Shown here: positions 1 through 12,133 of the stretch, piece after piece | Layout: every line of letters begins with the position of its first letter | Numbering within the stretch: position 1 is the first letter of the stretch | Assembly (NCBI GenBank): GCA_001465935.1 | Contig: LNKV01000061.1 | Location: 1 to 64,000 of the forward strand | Reading direction: 5' to 3' | Source: Clarireedia homoeocarpa | Lineage: Eukaryota > Ascomycota > Leotiomycetes > Helotiales > Rutstroemiaceae | Length of the DNA: 64,000 nt | Position numbers and translations under genes: made by a program | Notes under the pieces: model-generated | What the model was told of the DNA's origin: nothing | Databases searched by the model: none | What the model saw: only the letters and a program-made list of their open reading frames with translations

Positions 1-3000
1 TAATAATAATATTAAAATTATAAATAAAATATTTATAAAAATTATAAAATTTAAAAAATAATTATATATTTTTTATTATTATTAAATATATCTATTATTA
101 TATTATAGTAACTTACTCGAAATCTACTTTTATATTATTAATTAATATAATAAACTCTAAATATTTAGTATATATAATATCGAATTTATACTTTTTAAAG
201 TTAATCTATAATCTAATATTTTAAAGATATTATAGAATTAATTTAATATAAGTCTAGTATTTAAAAGAGTCTTTAAAATAAATTAAAATATTATTAAAAT
301 ATATTATATAAAAAATATTTAAATAGTTAAAAAGTATATTATTTATATAATATTAGTATATTATAAAACTATTAATTAATTTAAATAATATAATTTTATA
401 TTTATAAATATTATAGTATATATAAAATATAATAAACTTTTTAGAAATTAAGTTTATTTAAATATAATAAAATATTTATTTAATATCTAGTTTAATAAAA
501 ATCTTTATATATAAAATATAAATAAAAGTCTTATTAATAAATAATAGTAAGTAGTAATTTTTATAAATAAAAGTATTAAATATTCGAAAGTTAATATAAA
601 AATATAGTAATCTATTTAATTTCTTAATAAAGAGAATTAAAATAATAAATAAAATTTAACTAGATTTAATAAATCTTTTAATTAAATTTTTAATAAAGTA
701 ATTTTTAATAATCTCTAATTTTTTAATTGATATCTTATATAATAAATTATAATAAAACTTATCTTTTATATCTTTCTTTAAAATAATTTTATAATTATAT
801 AATTAATAAAGTAGTAAGATATTTAATTTAGATTTAAAGAATATAATAAAGAATTTTATATATTTTTTAGAGATTAGAAACTTAATATCTATTTTAAAAA
901 AAGAAGTTATAACTAATTATTAAAAATAAATAGTAGAATAAAGTTAATTAAATAGTAAGAATAAAGTTTATTTAATATTTTTTTTAATTTATTAGTTTTT
1001 AAATAAGTAGTCGATTTTATAAATTAAAATAATATTAAGTTTATATTGATTATCTTAATAATAAAGTATATAAAAAATAGTTTTTAAAATTATATATAAG
1101 TTTATTAAATATTTTAAATAATTAGTTTAAAGTTTTTATAAAAGTTTAAAATATTATTATCAAATAAGTTTAATAGAAAGTAATATTTTTAGTTTATTTT
1201 TAAAATTAGTTTTTATAATATTAAAAATATAAATTTAATTTTTTAAGAAAGTTTTATTAAAGTTAAATAACTATAATAAGATAATAGTAAAAGTTATTTT
1301 AATTTCTTACTTTTATAAATAAAATAAAGTTTCTTTTATTTATATTCTATATAATATTATTAATATTATTATTAAAATAATTATAATTTCTTCGATTAAA
1401 ACTTAAAAATTAAATATAATTAACTTATTAATACTAGTATATTATCTTTAGTAAATATCTAGTTATTAATCTTATTATATAATATTCTATTAATATTCGC
1501 GATTAATTTTATAAAAGTTAAAGTTAATATAAATATATATTATAAGTCGAGAATAGATATAATTAAAAAGTAGTTTTATAAGTTAATATAATTTATATTA
1601 TTTATAATTAAGAAGGATTTAATTTTTAAAAAATTATATTTTTTTAAAGATTAAAGAATATATAAAACAGATAATTAAAAAAAGATATAAGTCTAATATT
1701 AACTATTAATTAATAAATTTAAAAGAATATAATAAAAAATATTCTAAACTTCTCGATTATTATAACTTTTAACTAGTAAAAGTATTTTTAATTTTTTTAT
1801 TATAATCTTCTAAATAAAGTTGAGTATTTTAAAAAATAAAGTATTAATAAAAATAAAACTATTTCTTTTAAAGTTAATAAAAACTTTAATTTAAAATAAA
1901 TATTAATTTCTTGATAATATATAAAGAAATATTATATACTCTCTTTTTAATAGTTTAATTAAATCTAAATATTTTATATCTTTTATTTTATTTAATAAAG
2001 AGTCTTTAATTAAATATAATCTTTTACTTAATTATTAATAATATAAATAGTAATAATAGTTTTAGTTTTATATCTTTTGTTTTATTTTTATTTAGTTATT
2101 ATATTAATATATTCTTTTTTTTATTTAGAGAGATTAATATTAATATAATAAAAAGTATTATTATAAAGTTAGTTAAAATTATTTTTAAAAGATAAGTTAT
2201 CTTTAAATCTATTTTAAAGAATAAAGATTAGATTTTATAATATAAAGTAAAGTAATATTTTATAAATTATAAAATTAATTAATATAAATTAATTAGAATA
2301 AATTTAGTTAGTTTTATAATTTAATAAAAAGTAATTAATTTAATTAATAATAATTTCTCTATTAATTTTAATTAGAATACTAATAAAATAATAAATTGAA
2401 AGTAATATTATAATAATATAAATAAGTTGATAAAGTTTTAATAATTTCTTAATATTATTTTAATATTTTAAAAAGTTAAAATAGTTAATTAATTATTATA
2501 AAGTAATAACTAAATATTATTAGTTTTTAATTTAGTTTTTATAATATTTAGTTAATTTAAAAAATAAATTTTTATAAATTATTTTTTTCAATACTAAGTT
2601 AATTAATATAAAGATATAAAACTAATAATAGAATTTTTCAAATAAAAATAAAAGTCTCGAGATTATTATAAATAAAACTCGATATTTATTCTTAATTATA
2701 ATATCTTTAGAATTATTATAAAAAAGTAAATATAACTTTTCAACTAATTATTTAATAAATAATAAAAGTTTTTATAAGAATAAGTTTTTAAAGTAATTTA
2801 AAATAGTATTTTTAATTTAATTATTAATATATTCGCGAGTTTAATATTTATTAAAGTAAACATATATAATAAGTTTATTAAAAACTATTTTCTTTTATAA
2901 AAATAAAAAGATATTAATATTATTATTAAATTTATTTATTAGATTAATAATTTAAAAAAATTATTTTAAATATTAATTAAAAGATAATAATTTATAAATT

Positions 3001-3537
3001 ATATATATATTAATAAAGAAGTTAGTAAATTTAATAGTTTTTTTAATAAATATTTTATTTCTATATTATAAATTATTATTATTATAATATAAATTATAAT
3101 CTAATTTTTTAAATTAAATAGAAAAGTTTTAAAATTTAATTATTAAAATTAATAAATTTTATAATTATTATTCTTATTAATATATTATTAAAAAGAAAAT
3201 AATAAAAATATTAAAAGTAATATTAAAAGAAAATTAAATATTAATTAATTTAATAATTTATTTTTATTATAATATATATTATTATTATTAAACTTTAGTT
3301 TATATATATAATTTTATAATTAATTTAATTAATACCGCGACTTTACTAAATTATAAAATTAAAAAAGAAGAAATATTTTAATCTTTTAATTAAAAAAGTT
3401 AAAAATTAATATATTTATTTTTTTCTTTTATTTTCTTTTTTATATTAATATAAGAATTTATAAAAATATTATTTATTATTTAAACTTTTATATTATTATT
3501 AATATCTTTAATATATATATAATTAATTTAATAGATA

Positions 3538-4107
3538 AATTCGAATATAAAAACTAGTTTATAAAAAATTTTATTATTTTTTTTTAAAAAAGTTAATATT
3601 TTAAAAGAGGATATATTATTATAAAAGTTAGTTATAAAAATAAAGATAAAAAATAATAAAAGAAAAGTAATAAAAGTATAAATAATAAAAGTAAAAATAT
3701 TTATATTATTTTTATAAAATAAACTTTCTTTTTATAATTTAATAGTTTTTTAAATAAAGAGGATTAAAAATAAAATATTATTTAGAAAACTACTAATTAA
3801 TTAAAATAATTAATAATAAATTATTAATAATATAATAATATATTATAAATAAAAAATTATATTATTCTTAAAATTAATAACTAAAGAACTAAAAAGATTA
3901 AAAGGCTTTAAAAGTTTATATATATATAAAAGTTATATAAATTATATATTTAAAGTATATATATATTAAGTATATTAATATAAATTATATATTTAAAATA
4001 TATATATATTAAATATACTAAAGTATTTACTTTATTATTAAATAATTTAAAAAAATATAATATATTAATATTACTAATTTTAATAATAATAATATCTAGA
4101 TTATTAT
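3538..4107. repeat. AT-rich direct repeat, copy 1
   Basis: This block aligns over its length with 4170-4688, about 630 bases downstream in the same orientation, sharing the same order of words (a TCGAATATAAA start, a run of T, an A-rich purine stretch, and an end in TAATAATAATAAT plus ATTATTATA). It is longer than copy 2 mainly because an internal segment near 3925-4015 is itself duplicated. Both copies are saturated with A and T but differ at scattered positions, so they diverged after duplication. Confidence 0.7.
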
Positions 4108-4169
4108 AAAGATAAAGTTTTTTAATTATTATTATTTTTAATATAAAAGTATTTAACTAAATAAATAAT

Positions 4170-4688
4170 TTCGAATATAAAAGTAAGTTTATAAAAAGTT
4201 TTATTATTTTTTTTAAATAAATTAATATTTTAAAAAAAGAATATATTATCGAAAAAATTAATAAATAAATAGAAAAGTAAAATAAAAATATAAATAAAAG
4301 TAAAAGTAATAAAGATAAAAATATTTATATTATTTTTATAAAATAAATTTTCTTTTTATAATTTAATAGTTTTTTAAATAAAAAAGATTAAAATTAAAAT
4401 ATTATTTAAAAAACTATTAATTAGTTAAAATAATTAATAAAAAGTTATTAATAATATAATAATATATTATAAATAAAAGATTATATTATTTTTAAAATTA
4501 ATAATTAAAGAATTAAAAAAATCGAAAAATTTTAAAAGTTTATATATATATAAAAGTTATATAAATTATATATTTAAAATATATATATATTAAATATATT
4601 AAAAAATTTACTTTACTATTAAATAGTTTAAGAAAATATAATATATCGATATTACTAATCTTAATAATAATAATATTTAAATTATTAT
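4170..4688. repeat. AT-rich direct repeat, copy 2
   Basis: Second copy of the unit at 3538-4107, same orientation. It keeps three residual CG dinucleotides (for example near 4173, 4249 and 4647) at places where copy 1 shows TA or AA, which fits independent mutation of a shared ancestor. A better preserved relative of its end occurs at about 7890-7975. Confidence 0.7.
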
Positions 4689-5233
4689 ATTCTTTTTTAT
4701 TTAATTTTATAAAAATTTATTAAAAATTAATTATAAATTTTATATATTAATTATATTTTTTAATTTAAATAAATTTTATTAATAATTATAATTTATTTTA
4801 TTTCTCTTTATATTTTTATTTAAAATTATATTATAAAGTTATTTAAATTATAAAAATTTATTAAATATTATTTATAAATATAAATAATATTATTAAAAGT
4901 GATAATAAAGTAAAGTAATTTAATTTTAATTTTTAAAAAATAAGAATCGCTTTAAAGTTTATAGAAAATATTATATATAAATATTAAATCTTTATTCTTT
5001 ATTTAACTTAAATAATAATAATAATAATTATTTTATTTTACTTATAATTAATATTATCTATAAATATCCGACTTAATAAACTTAAATATAATTAAAACTA
5101 AAGAATAAGTTAAAGATAAGTAGTTTAAATTAAAGGATTTCTTTACTTTTATTTATTTATTTATCTTACTTATCTCTTATTTTAAAAGACTTTAAGTTAT
5201 TCTTTTTTAGACATTCGAGGGCGAGCTTTTCTG

Positions 5234-5243
5234 AAAGGGGGGT
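5234..5243 (+). other. Polypurine tract of LTR retrotransposon
   Basis: A short AAAGGGGGGT tract sits three bases before the LTR-like block that starts at 5246. In LTR retrotransposons this is where plus-strand DNA synthesis starts, directly upstream of the 3' LTR. It is the first G-rich sequence after 5.2 kb of AT-rich DNA. Confidence 0.65.
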
Positions 5244-5245
5244 AA

Positions 5246-5413
5246 TATAACGACTGTATATAAGTCGCACACGTAGTCATGCATTTATGCAAGCATTTAG
5301 CCTGCCGGGCGGCCTGGATACCTAGGCTTCATCTCTCCTCCTGTACATAGCTTTCTTTCGGTAGTTCAATATTCTAAAGTCGATATGAATCCTTCTACGA
5401 CGTATCCGTCACA
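5246..5413 (+). repeat. LTR-like block (3' LTR of the gypsy-type element)
   Basis: The block starts TATAACG and ends CGTCACA, so its ends are near-perfect inverted repeats of the TGT..ACA type if the first G was mutated to A. It follows a polypurine tract, as a 3' LTR should. At 168 bp it is within the range of short fungal gypsy LTRs. Unlike the element body it has normal base composition. No second copy is visible in the window, so the boundaries are inferred from the ends only. Confidence 0.6.
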
Positions 5414-5983
5414 TTGATATACCAACTAGGTATCTTTCGGAAGATCTCTGCAGGACACGCTTGCATGCTATTCAGAAATGAACCGTATATCTCATGCCAG
5501 GTAATTAATTCTTCAGCTGAACTCGCTTACCTTATCAACTATCAAAATTTCTGCAGCAGATCACAGGGATGGTATCTGCGGTATGAAGCCTCTTTCCTGT
5601 ATCAGGCAGTTGGTGCCACGAGTATATTGGTGGCTTCTGTTGATCTGGGTAAGAAAAAGGAAAGAGTTGCAAAATAAATAAACTGTACTGTCTAGTACGT
5701 ATGTAGCAAAACTTGCGAGTAAAGAAAACTCTTGGAATAGGTTATATTTGCAGCGGTTTAGGGTTGAACTTGAATTGATATTCTACTGCCTTATTCTTTC
5801 CTATCTACAGTGGGAAGGACTAGCTATATTTATAGGCATCTGTAGACCTATTGCTTCAGGGCCTACGACCCTATTGCCACAGGCTACGTAAGCCTATTGC
5901 CAAAGGACTTATTGTCTCCAGACGCCTTCCTGAATCAGCAGAACGAGCTACGCGTATTCAGTTCTTCAGCATCACTGCCATCA
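5414..5983. other. Intergenic, no supported gene
   Basis: Lies between the LTR and the DUF6601-type gene. Short open frames exist but show no recognisable motif. At about 5846-5910 there are three imperfect copies of a roughly 22-base word containing CCTATTGC and GGCCTACG, directly upstream of the gene. Probably upstream region of that gene. Confidence 0.5.
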
Positions 5984-6973
5984 ATGACGCCGTTCGCTGT
6001 GACCGAACAGCTTTACCAAAATCTAGAAATAGCAGGTAGCCAGATCAAACAAGGTCAAAACTCTGACGAGTTGTACCTACCAGAAAACCCTCGAGTTCAA
6101 CTGCGCGACACTCAGGGCATTACCGACTACCTCAAAAGCGAATTAATTACAACGGATTTAGATGAGTTGGCACCACATCTCTGGATGGTTGCCAAGCAGG
6201 ATAGCAAACACGTCTCGACGTTGACGGAACAGATTGTCCGAGGACGCAACCTCGTCGTCACAGAAAAGCCCGAATTACATCTAGTGTGGTTTGATAACCG
6301 CGTTTTCATCAAGCCATTACCACGGTGTCTTCTCTCGCATGTCTTCTGGGAATATTACCTCACCCAACACAATCCTCCTCGAATAGAAGAAACTGTACGG
6401 CAGAGCTTGGTCCGAGCTGCATATGGCCTACTAAGATCCTACGCATTTCTCATCAAGCACGAGTCGGACTTCGGCCTAGCTATAAAAGAGGAGAACGGCC
6501 TCATTCCGAAAACCGTTTCATACCCCAATTTTATCAAGTTTATCGACCACTTTCAAGTAACGGACGATCAGGTCTCGCCTCGTTATCACTTTGGAGAACT
6601 TCGACTAACGCGTCTGAACTTCTGGACACGAATCTTTCTATGGAAGTTTAATTACCATAAGGTCGAATGGGCCTATGGTGCCTATTTTGCGCGATATTAT
6701 GCACCGATTTTATTTGTTTTTGGGGTGATATCAGTGCTACTAAGTGCTGTGCAAGTCGCCTTCAATGTCTTGACCATCCAAGGCATTCCAACGTCCGGAC
6801 ATAGTTCTTGGTGGACTTTTGTTGTGGTTTCTCGGAACTTTTCTATATTCACGCTTGTTTTTGCTATCTTTGTGACAGCGTTCTTGGTCGCTGCTCTCGT
6901 AGCCCTTTCTGTCCGCGAGCTTGTTTTTGCTTTATACCATATGTATCGTAAACGTCACCCAGAATATTTGTAA
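5984..6973 (+). CDS. DUF6601-type fungal membrane protein
   Basis: Predicted 329-residue protein. The open frame extends upstream to 5897 but begins there with TTG; the first in-frame ATG is at 5984 and gives the more plausible start. The central part carries the family-like block 'VVTEKPELHLVWFDNRVFI' followed by 'KPLPRCLLSHVFWEYYL', which I recognise as typical of the conserved ascomycete family DUF6601. The C-terminal third has two strong hydrophobic segments (around 'YAPILFVFGVISVLL' and 'FTLVFAIFVTAFLVAALVAL') and ends in a basic tail, so an integral membrane protein with a cytosolic N-terminal domain is likely. Molecular function is unknown. It is a single exon with no defect, next to a repeat graveyard on both sides. 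Family assignment is from memory of the motif. Confidence 0.8.
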   Translation: MTPFAVTEQLYQNLEIAGSQIKQGQNSDELYLPENPRVQLRDTQGITDYLKSELITTDLDELAPHLWMVAKQDSKHVSTLTEQIVRGRNLVVTEKPELHLVWFDNRVFIKPLPRCLLSHVFWEYYLTQHNPPRIEETVRQSLVRAAYGLLRSYAFLIKHESDFGLAIKEENGLIPKTVSYPNFIKFIDHFQVTDDQVSPRYHFGELRLTRLNFWTRIFLWKFNYHKVEWAYGAYFARYYAPILFVFGVISVLLSAVQVAFNVLTIQGIPTSGHSSWWTFVVVSRNFSIFTLVFAIFVTAFLVAALVALSVRELVFALYHMYRKRHPEYL

Positions 6974-7079
6974 ATTTTGTACTCAGGAGAATCATGATGT
7001 TCTTCTCCTACTACTAGCGTGAATAAATATCTTACTAATATAGTAAAAGTCAAGAACATAAAGTGGAATAAGTAAGAAG

Positions 7080-7975
7080 TAAGTAAGTTGTTATTGTTTA
7101 TAATATTACGAAGTTATTATTAAGAAAGAGGTTTTTTATAATTTAATCTTATTTAGTTTATTCGCCGCTTTATTTATTAGAAATTTTTATTAAAAATATC
7201 TAGAAAAAAATTATATTAAAAAACTATTAAAATTAATAAAAATATAATAAAAAGATATCTCTTTTTATTTTAATATATTTTTATAATTTTAATAAAGTTA
7301 ATTATTAATATAATTATTTAAGTCTTTATTTACTTAAGCTTTTATAATAATATAGCTATTATAAGGTCCGGAGAGCTAGAGCTTATAGCTAGTTCGAAAT
7401 AGCTTCTTTAAACAACTTTTCCTTTACTTCTGCGACGCTTGCCTCTAGGATTAGTATCGATGTTTTAACTAAGCTGAAGAGATAGCGATATAAGAAGAGG
7501 GGATTGATAATAAGAGTCTAAAAGAGACTTATCTCCTACTTAGTATAATACTTGACCAGTCTCAAGAGTATCTTAAATGCCAAACTGAGTATCAAGAATA
7601 GTTGTAGTACCTTGCGAAACATTACGAGAAGGCGAGCTAGGTGGCTCAGCCGATGTAGAACGACCTGATCGGCCTCTATTTTAAAGAGGAGGGGGTGTTC
7701 GATATATTGTAGTAGAGTATATAGGTTGGTTAGAGTTTTGGGGGATGATACTATACGTCGACAATGTCGGAATAGGTCTACTCCTACTGCTTAGAGGATC
7801 TTAAAAGAAGAGATTCAAAGATAAGGAGGGATTGATTTATTAATATTATTTGGAAGGGGTAAGATAAGTTGTAAATAATATAACGAGACTGCTAATAAAG
7901 ATACTGAATAACCTTAAAATTTACAACTAAAGAGCTAAAAAGATCTTAAGGGCTTATATACACTAATCGGTCACG
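7080..7975. repeat. Transposon remnant, only partly AT-degraded
   Basis: Part (7080-7370) is AT-rich like the left arm, the rest has moderate composition but is broken by stops in all frames. The end, about 7890-7975, aligns with the ends of the AT-rich units at 3538-4107 and 4170-4688: the order CTTAAAATT, then ACTAAAGA(G/A)CTAAAAAGAT, then a GGCTT..TATATA stretch is kept. It is therefore a less mutated member of the same repeat family. Confidence 0.6.
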
Positions 7976-8647
7976 TGTAGTCAGATAAGTCACATGCCTA
8001 AAGCATGTGCACGCTGGGCCTTTGGGCATCATCATGACGATTCGGTCCAAATCGTTACAGCTATATCAATATTATATATACTCCCTTGAACTCCCTGCGC
8101 GGCAAAACAATGCAAACAGACGCCTGAATTTAAAAGAAATATCACTGACACTATTTCTAATACTGTACTTTCCGATATATCATATCAATGTTCTACAATT
8201 ATACTTCAATGTATTATTCATTTATATCATCTTCTTCTTCTTCTTTGCTCTCTTTTCTACCCATCTACTCATCTATCAATCGATTCAGCCACCCCACCAC
8301 CACACCACTAGCACGTCTAAAGAAACGAGACTAGTAATCTCGCATTGTATTGTGCTATCATTCCAAGTTTCTCTTCCATCGCGGTCTTCCTAGCGGACAT
8401 GTACCCGCATATCCTTTTTTGGCTCTCCACACCCTCCCCGTTCCAGTCCAGTCCATTGTAACACATTGAATCATAACATCCCATATCACATCGCGTCAAA
8501 TCTCCTCTCCCTACCGTAGAAACTTTCTCCGCATCTTCCTCCCCGCATCGAAATTATACTACCATGGAAACACCCCATCCTATTTCATCCCCACCATGCA
8601 TTCATTCATTCATTGGTTACCTCAACTACCCAGTTCTCCACACCCTC
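7976..8647. other. Downstream region of the type III PKS gene
   Basis: Contains pyrimidine-rich sequence and short open frames without motifs. No gene supported. It probably holds the 3' untranslated region of the minus-strand PKS gene. Confidence 0.45.
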
Positions 8648-10262
8648 TCAATCCAGATCCACTCCATTAAGTGCCTCCTCCAAGCTACCCACCTCAACCT
8701 CAACATTCAACTTTCCATCCCCCACCAACTCCCCATTCTGCAATGTAACACCCTCTCCCTCTCCCACCCTCGCCAATTTATCATTCAACTCCCTCCCCTT
8801 CTCCTTGACAACCCCAATCTCCCTCTTCACTTCCCTCTCCACCTCCTCATCACTCCTCGCCCCCTCACTCTCGCCCTCACTCTCCGTCATCGGCGGTGTA
8901 AGTTCCCCGGACGTCTGCGCCACATATCCCAAATTCCTTTTCAACACACACATCTCAATCGCAATCCCCGGACCAAAGGCACAACCCACCACAAAATCTT
9001 TAACTTTTCCTCCCGGCGCAACAGCGTCCATATCCTTTTGTCTCAATCGATCCATAACGGAAAAAATTGTCGCGCTTGATGAATTTCCATGATTGATATA
9101 AGTATCGTAACTAGCACGCATATGCTCTGAGGAGATTTTCATCGTCTTCTCAACTCCGGTGAGAATTGTAGCACCACCCGGATGTAGCGCCCAGTCAAAA
9201 TCAGCTGCTTCGCGGTAATTTGGGGGAAGCGACGGAAGGTTGGATAGTAAGTCTTGGAATGTTTGTGGGACGACCGATGTAGCGAATTTGGGGACTCGGG
9301 GTGAGAGGACGACTTTCCAGCCTTTGTGATTCAGGTTAGCTCGGAATATCAGGGCAAAGAATAGGGAGAAGAAGAGAAAAGAAAAGAAAAGAAAAAATCA
9401 ACATACCTAGAGGATCAACATCAAATCCCAAGTCCTGCTCAGTATCCGGAATCATCCTATGATCCCACCCCAGCAATTCATATACTGGTTCAGAAACCGG
9501 TTCTCCAATTCCATTGCTCAGCACACACGCACTAGCACAATCACTAAACAACGTAACGCCGATCCTCGTCTCCTGCAGCTCATGAATACTATCTAGCTCG
9601 CTGCGCACCAACAAACTACTAATCTCTGTCGCCATAACCAGCACCCTCGCTTTCCTCCCTCTAAAACTACTTCCTAGAGCCAGATTCGCTGCTGTGCGCA
9701 AAGATGCCAATCCACCTGAGCATCCAATCCCATGTAGGAGTACTTTTTCCACAGGTTGTGTTATTCCCAACTTTTTACACACATAGTGATCATAGCCTGG
9801 GTTCGCGCTGTTCGTACATGTGGTGCTAACTACGTGTGTGATGTCCGTAGGAGCAATATTTGCTTCCCGCAAGGCTTTGCGACACGCAGACACGGCGAGC
9901 GCGACGCCGTCGGAGAGGAATACATCGCAGAGTTCTTTGATGGTTGGGGCGCGGTCCATGTTGGCCATTGGGTGGTCGACGGTGCCTATAGCGGAGCGGT
10001 AGTCTATGCCGGTGAATTTGTTGATTGAGAGGACTTTTTGCATTCTGAGGATTGGTGTGGTTTGGTTAGCATTGAGTGCTCGTATGCGTGGGGTAGAGAG
10101 CACGTAGAGAACTTACGCTGGAGAATCGGGATAGTGACGCTTTACTAGGGTGTCGAGAGCTGGAGGATCGAGTAAGAATGGAGGGTATTCGACACCCAAT
10201 CCTACGATTGAGAGATTGAGGTCTCCAAACTCATCGCTGGAGTGCGTTGTAGAATCCGTCAT
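8648..10262 (-). CDS. Type III polyketide synthase (chalcone/stilbene synthase family)
   Basis: Three exons on the minus strand, 10262-10117, 10044-9407 and 9321-8648, joined by GT-AG introns (GTAAGT..CAG and GTATGT..AAG), give 485 residues. The catalytic triad of type III PKSs is complete by position: Cys157 in 'HGIGCSGG', His308 in 'WALHPGGATI', Asn341 in 'NHGNSSSATI'. The N-terminal block 'KRHYPDSPAMQKVLSINKFT' and the C-terminal 'AFGPGIAIEMCVLKR' also fit the family. Such enzymes condense acyl-CoA starters with malonyl-CoA into pyrones or resorcinols; the product cannot be read from sequence. The last 80 or so residues are an acidic, charged extension beyond the usual fold. Neighbours (membrane protein, BUD22) do not look biosynthetic; the SDR 5 kb away is the only possible partner. 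Confidence 0.92.
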
Positions 10263-11442
10263 GATTATGGTTGTCGGTATCAAAAAATCGAACTGAATTT
10301 CAAGATTTCGTTGATACACGGGGAATATAGAGATCCAGAGAGTGGTAGATAATATTCCTTCGCACAGAACTTGTGAAAGAAAACAGACGATCTGGATAGA
10401 GGGGGAGGAGGAAGAAGAAGAAGGTTGAATGAAGATGATACCGAGGCTTGTGAAAGAAAGAAAAAGGATGTGGGGGGGCAATGTAGTTGCAGCTGCATGT
10501 AAGTCTTACAGCATAGCCTTACATTTCAGATGAAGCAGGGATAACGAGCTCCTTCCCTACCAGAACAGCAACTGAAGACGATACTGTAGCAGTTTCATGA
10601 TAGAACGACCTCGTATCGCAGACCAAGATGGAGGGGATGCAAGCAGAAATGAGTGGGTCCTTCTCATCATGCGCATGCAAAGAGAGGAGAGCACGAGTAA
10701 GTGACGGTGGCTGATTTCAAGGAAGGAAAGCGAGCAATTACCAAGGGAAGGAAAGAACAGAGTGCAAAGCGCATCTCATGTCAACCCACCAGGCACAAAT
10801 AGCATATGCAAACTGCAACCTACCCCTCAGCCCCGTCCCAACAAAAAGGAAACGTCGTCAGATGTGGCTGACCCCTCCCGCGCTTCTCATTGGCGAGTTC
10901 CCCTTTTCGTATGCTGTCATCCACAGAATGCGATAGGCAGGAACACCAAATGTCTTGCCTGCTGGATAATGCGACAACCCTGTAGATTTGTAGCAACGAT
11001 GTCACGATATTTAGTCGAAGGGGCGAATAAAGGAACGAACCGACTTCCAGAGAAAACCTGGAACATGTGCAGGCCAAGCAATTACAAGTATTGTTGCTGT
11101 TCTGTAGCTGTCAATATAAGTCTTGAGTTACAATTAACGTCGAACAAAGGAGAAGATCGCATTTAGGGAAATACCCATACAAGGACTTCGAAGAGTAAGA
11201 TCTACGAGCTGCTGTACTTGGATGATTTACGTAAGAGGTTCCACTTCCCGCCTGCGATCCATCTCCATCCTCGACGACTTCACCAGCCAAGTACCGGGTA
11301 CCGCTATGGCAACTCTCGTGCGAACCGAGCCGAGCCAAGTCGTGACATATGTTCCGGTCTGTAGACAAACATTTGAGATTCGTAAATGGACTATGTCCAT
11401 TGGCCAATCAACGTAGTTTCTAGCTGGACTGGTCTATTAACT
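10263..11442. other. Upstream region of the type III PKS, no supported gene
   Basis: Normal composition, several short frames on both strands, none with a recognisable motif or sensible start. Likely the PKS promoter followed by neutral DNA up to the inverted-repeat element at 11443. Confidence 0.45.
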
Positions 11443-11970
11443 AATAGACGTAGTCGACGCCAAAATGCGAAGCTATTCATAAATAGACTATATCTATATA
11501 AAAACATCTCTAATTTATACCTCAACTAGTCTATTTGTGAATCAAAATAGTTTATATACTAATACTATTTATTCCGCGTATACCCAGCAGTATTAGCTCG
11601 TTGACGCTACTTTTCCTAACCCCCTCAGTCACCTCACTATCGCTATTCCCCTTCGGAATCAATGCCTTTTCAGTACGTAAAACCATACTTAGAAAGTTGG
11701 TCTTTGCATTCATATTTATAATCTTAAATTATATCTATAAACTCATTTTTAACCTTCCTAGAGAAGTTGCCAATGATCTGGGGAGGGGGGCGCCGGCGAG
11801 GTTATATTGGCTGGAATAATGCTTAAAGACTATAATATAGAAGGGAGAAGGATTATTAACTATATAAAATATACGTTTGTGCGGTGGGGATTGCCCACTT
11901 TAGGGTATTAACGAATAGACGTAGTCTATTTGTGAATAGCCTTATATTTGGGCGTCAACTACGTCCATTC
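11443..11970. mobile_element. MITE-like element with about 56-bp terminal inverted repeats
   Basis: The left arm (11443-11498) and the reverse complement of the right arm (11911-11970) match in order: AATAGACGTAGT, YGACGCC, AAAT, then GCTATTC, AAATAGACTA, TCTAT. An internal fragment (CTAGTCTATTTGTGAATC, about 11526) repeats part of the same arm. Between the arms lies about 410 bases with an AT-rich left half and no open frame of note. This is the structure of a non-autonomous TIR element. Differences between arms are mostly C/T and G/A, as expected from RIP or age. No target-site duplication could be fixed because the outer limits are uncertain. Confidence 0.55.
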
Positions 11971-12075
11971 GTCAATCGAAATGTTGGGCTATGGACCGGA
12001 ACACATAATTCAGCATCTCTCTCACCACTCAAACAAAACCATTCCACTCACTCACACAGAACCTCCCGCCTTACA

Positions 12076-12117
12076 CACCACGCACCACGCACCACGCACC
12101 ACGCACCACGCACCACG
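12076..12117. repeat. Tandem 7-bp repeat, six perfect copies
   Basis: Six exact copies of CACCACG, 17 bases before the start codon of the small membrane-protein gene at 12134, so in its 5' untranslated region or core promoter. Perfect copies suggest recent slippage. Confidence 0.9.
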
Positions 12118-12133
12118 CCCGCCACGCACCGCA

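Larger units (their letters stand above)
1..5245. mobile_element. RIP-degraded AT-rich retroelement body (Ty3/gypsy type inferred)
   Basis: The whole stretch is extremely poor in G and C, made of TTA/TAA/ATA-rich words, and has no long open frame on either strand. At its right end it changes within about 20 bases to normal composition, where there is a polypurine tract (5234-5243) and an LTR-like block (5246-5413). That order is what is expected at the 3' end of an LTR retrotransposon lying on the plus strand. Loss of nearly all C to T on both strands is the known signature of fungal RIP. The gypsy assignment rests on the polypurine/LTR arrangement, because no protein domain is readable any more. 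More than one nested element is likely, since a 0.5-kb unit inside is duplicated. Confidence 0.75.

Noticed and set aside
5897..5983. DUF6601-type protein start at 5897
   Set aside because: Codon is TTG; ATG at 5984 gives a complete family-like protein.
8007..8393. 128-codon plus-strand ORF downstream of the PKS
   Set aside because: Ile/Phe/Thr-rich translation of pyrimidine-rich non-coding DNA; it looks like the PKS 3' region.
10762..11407. Two overlapping ORFs of about 100-130 codons
   Set aside because: No motif, opposite strands, no intron logic; random frames in intergenic DNA.
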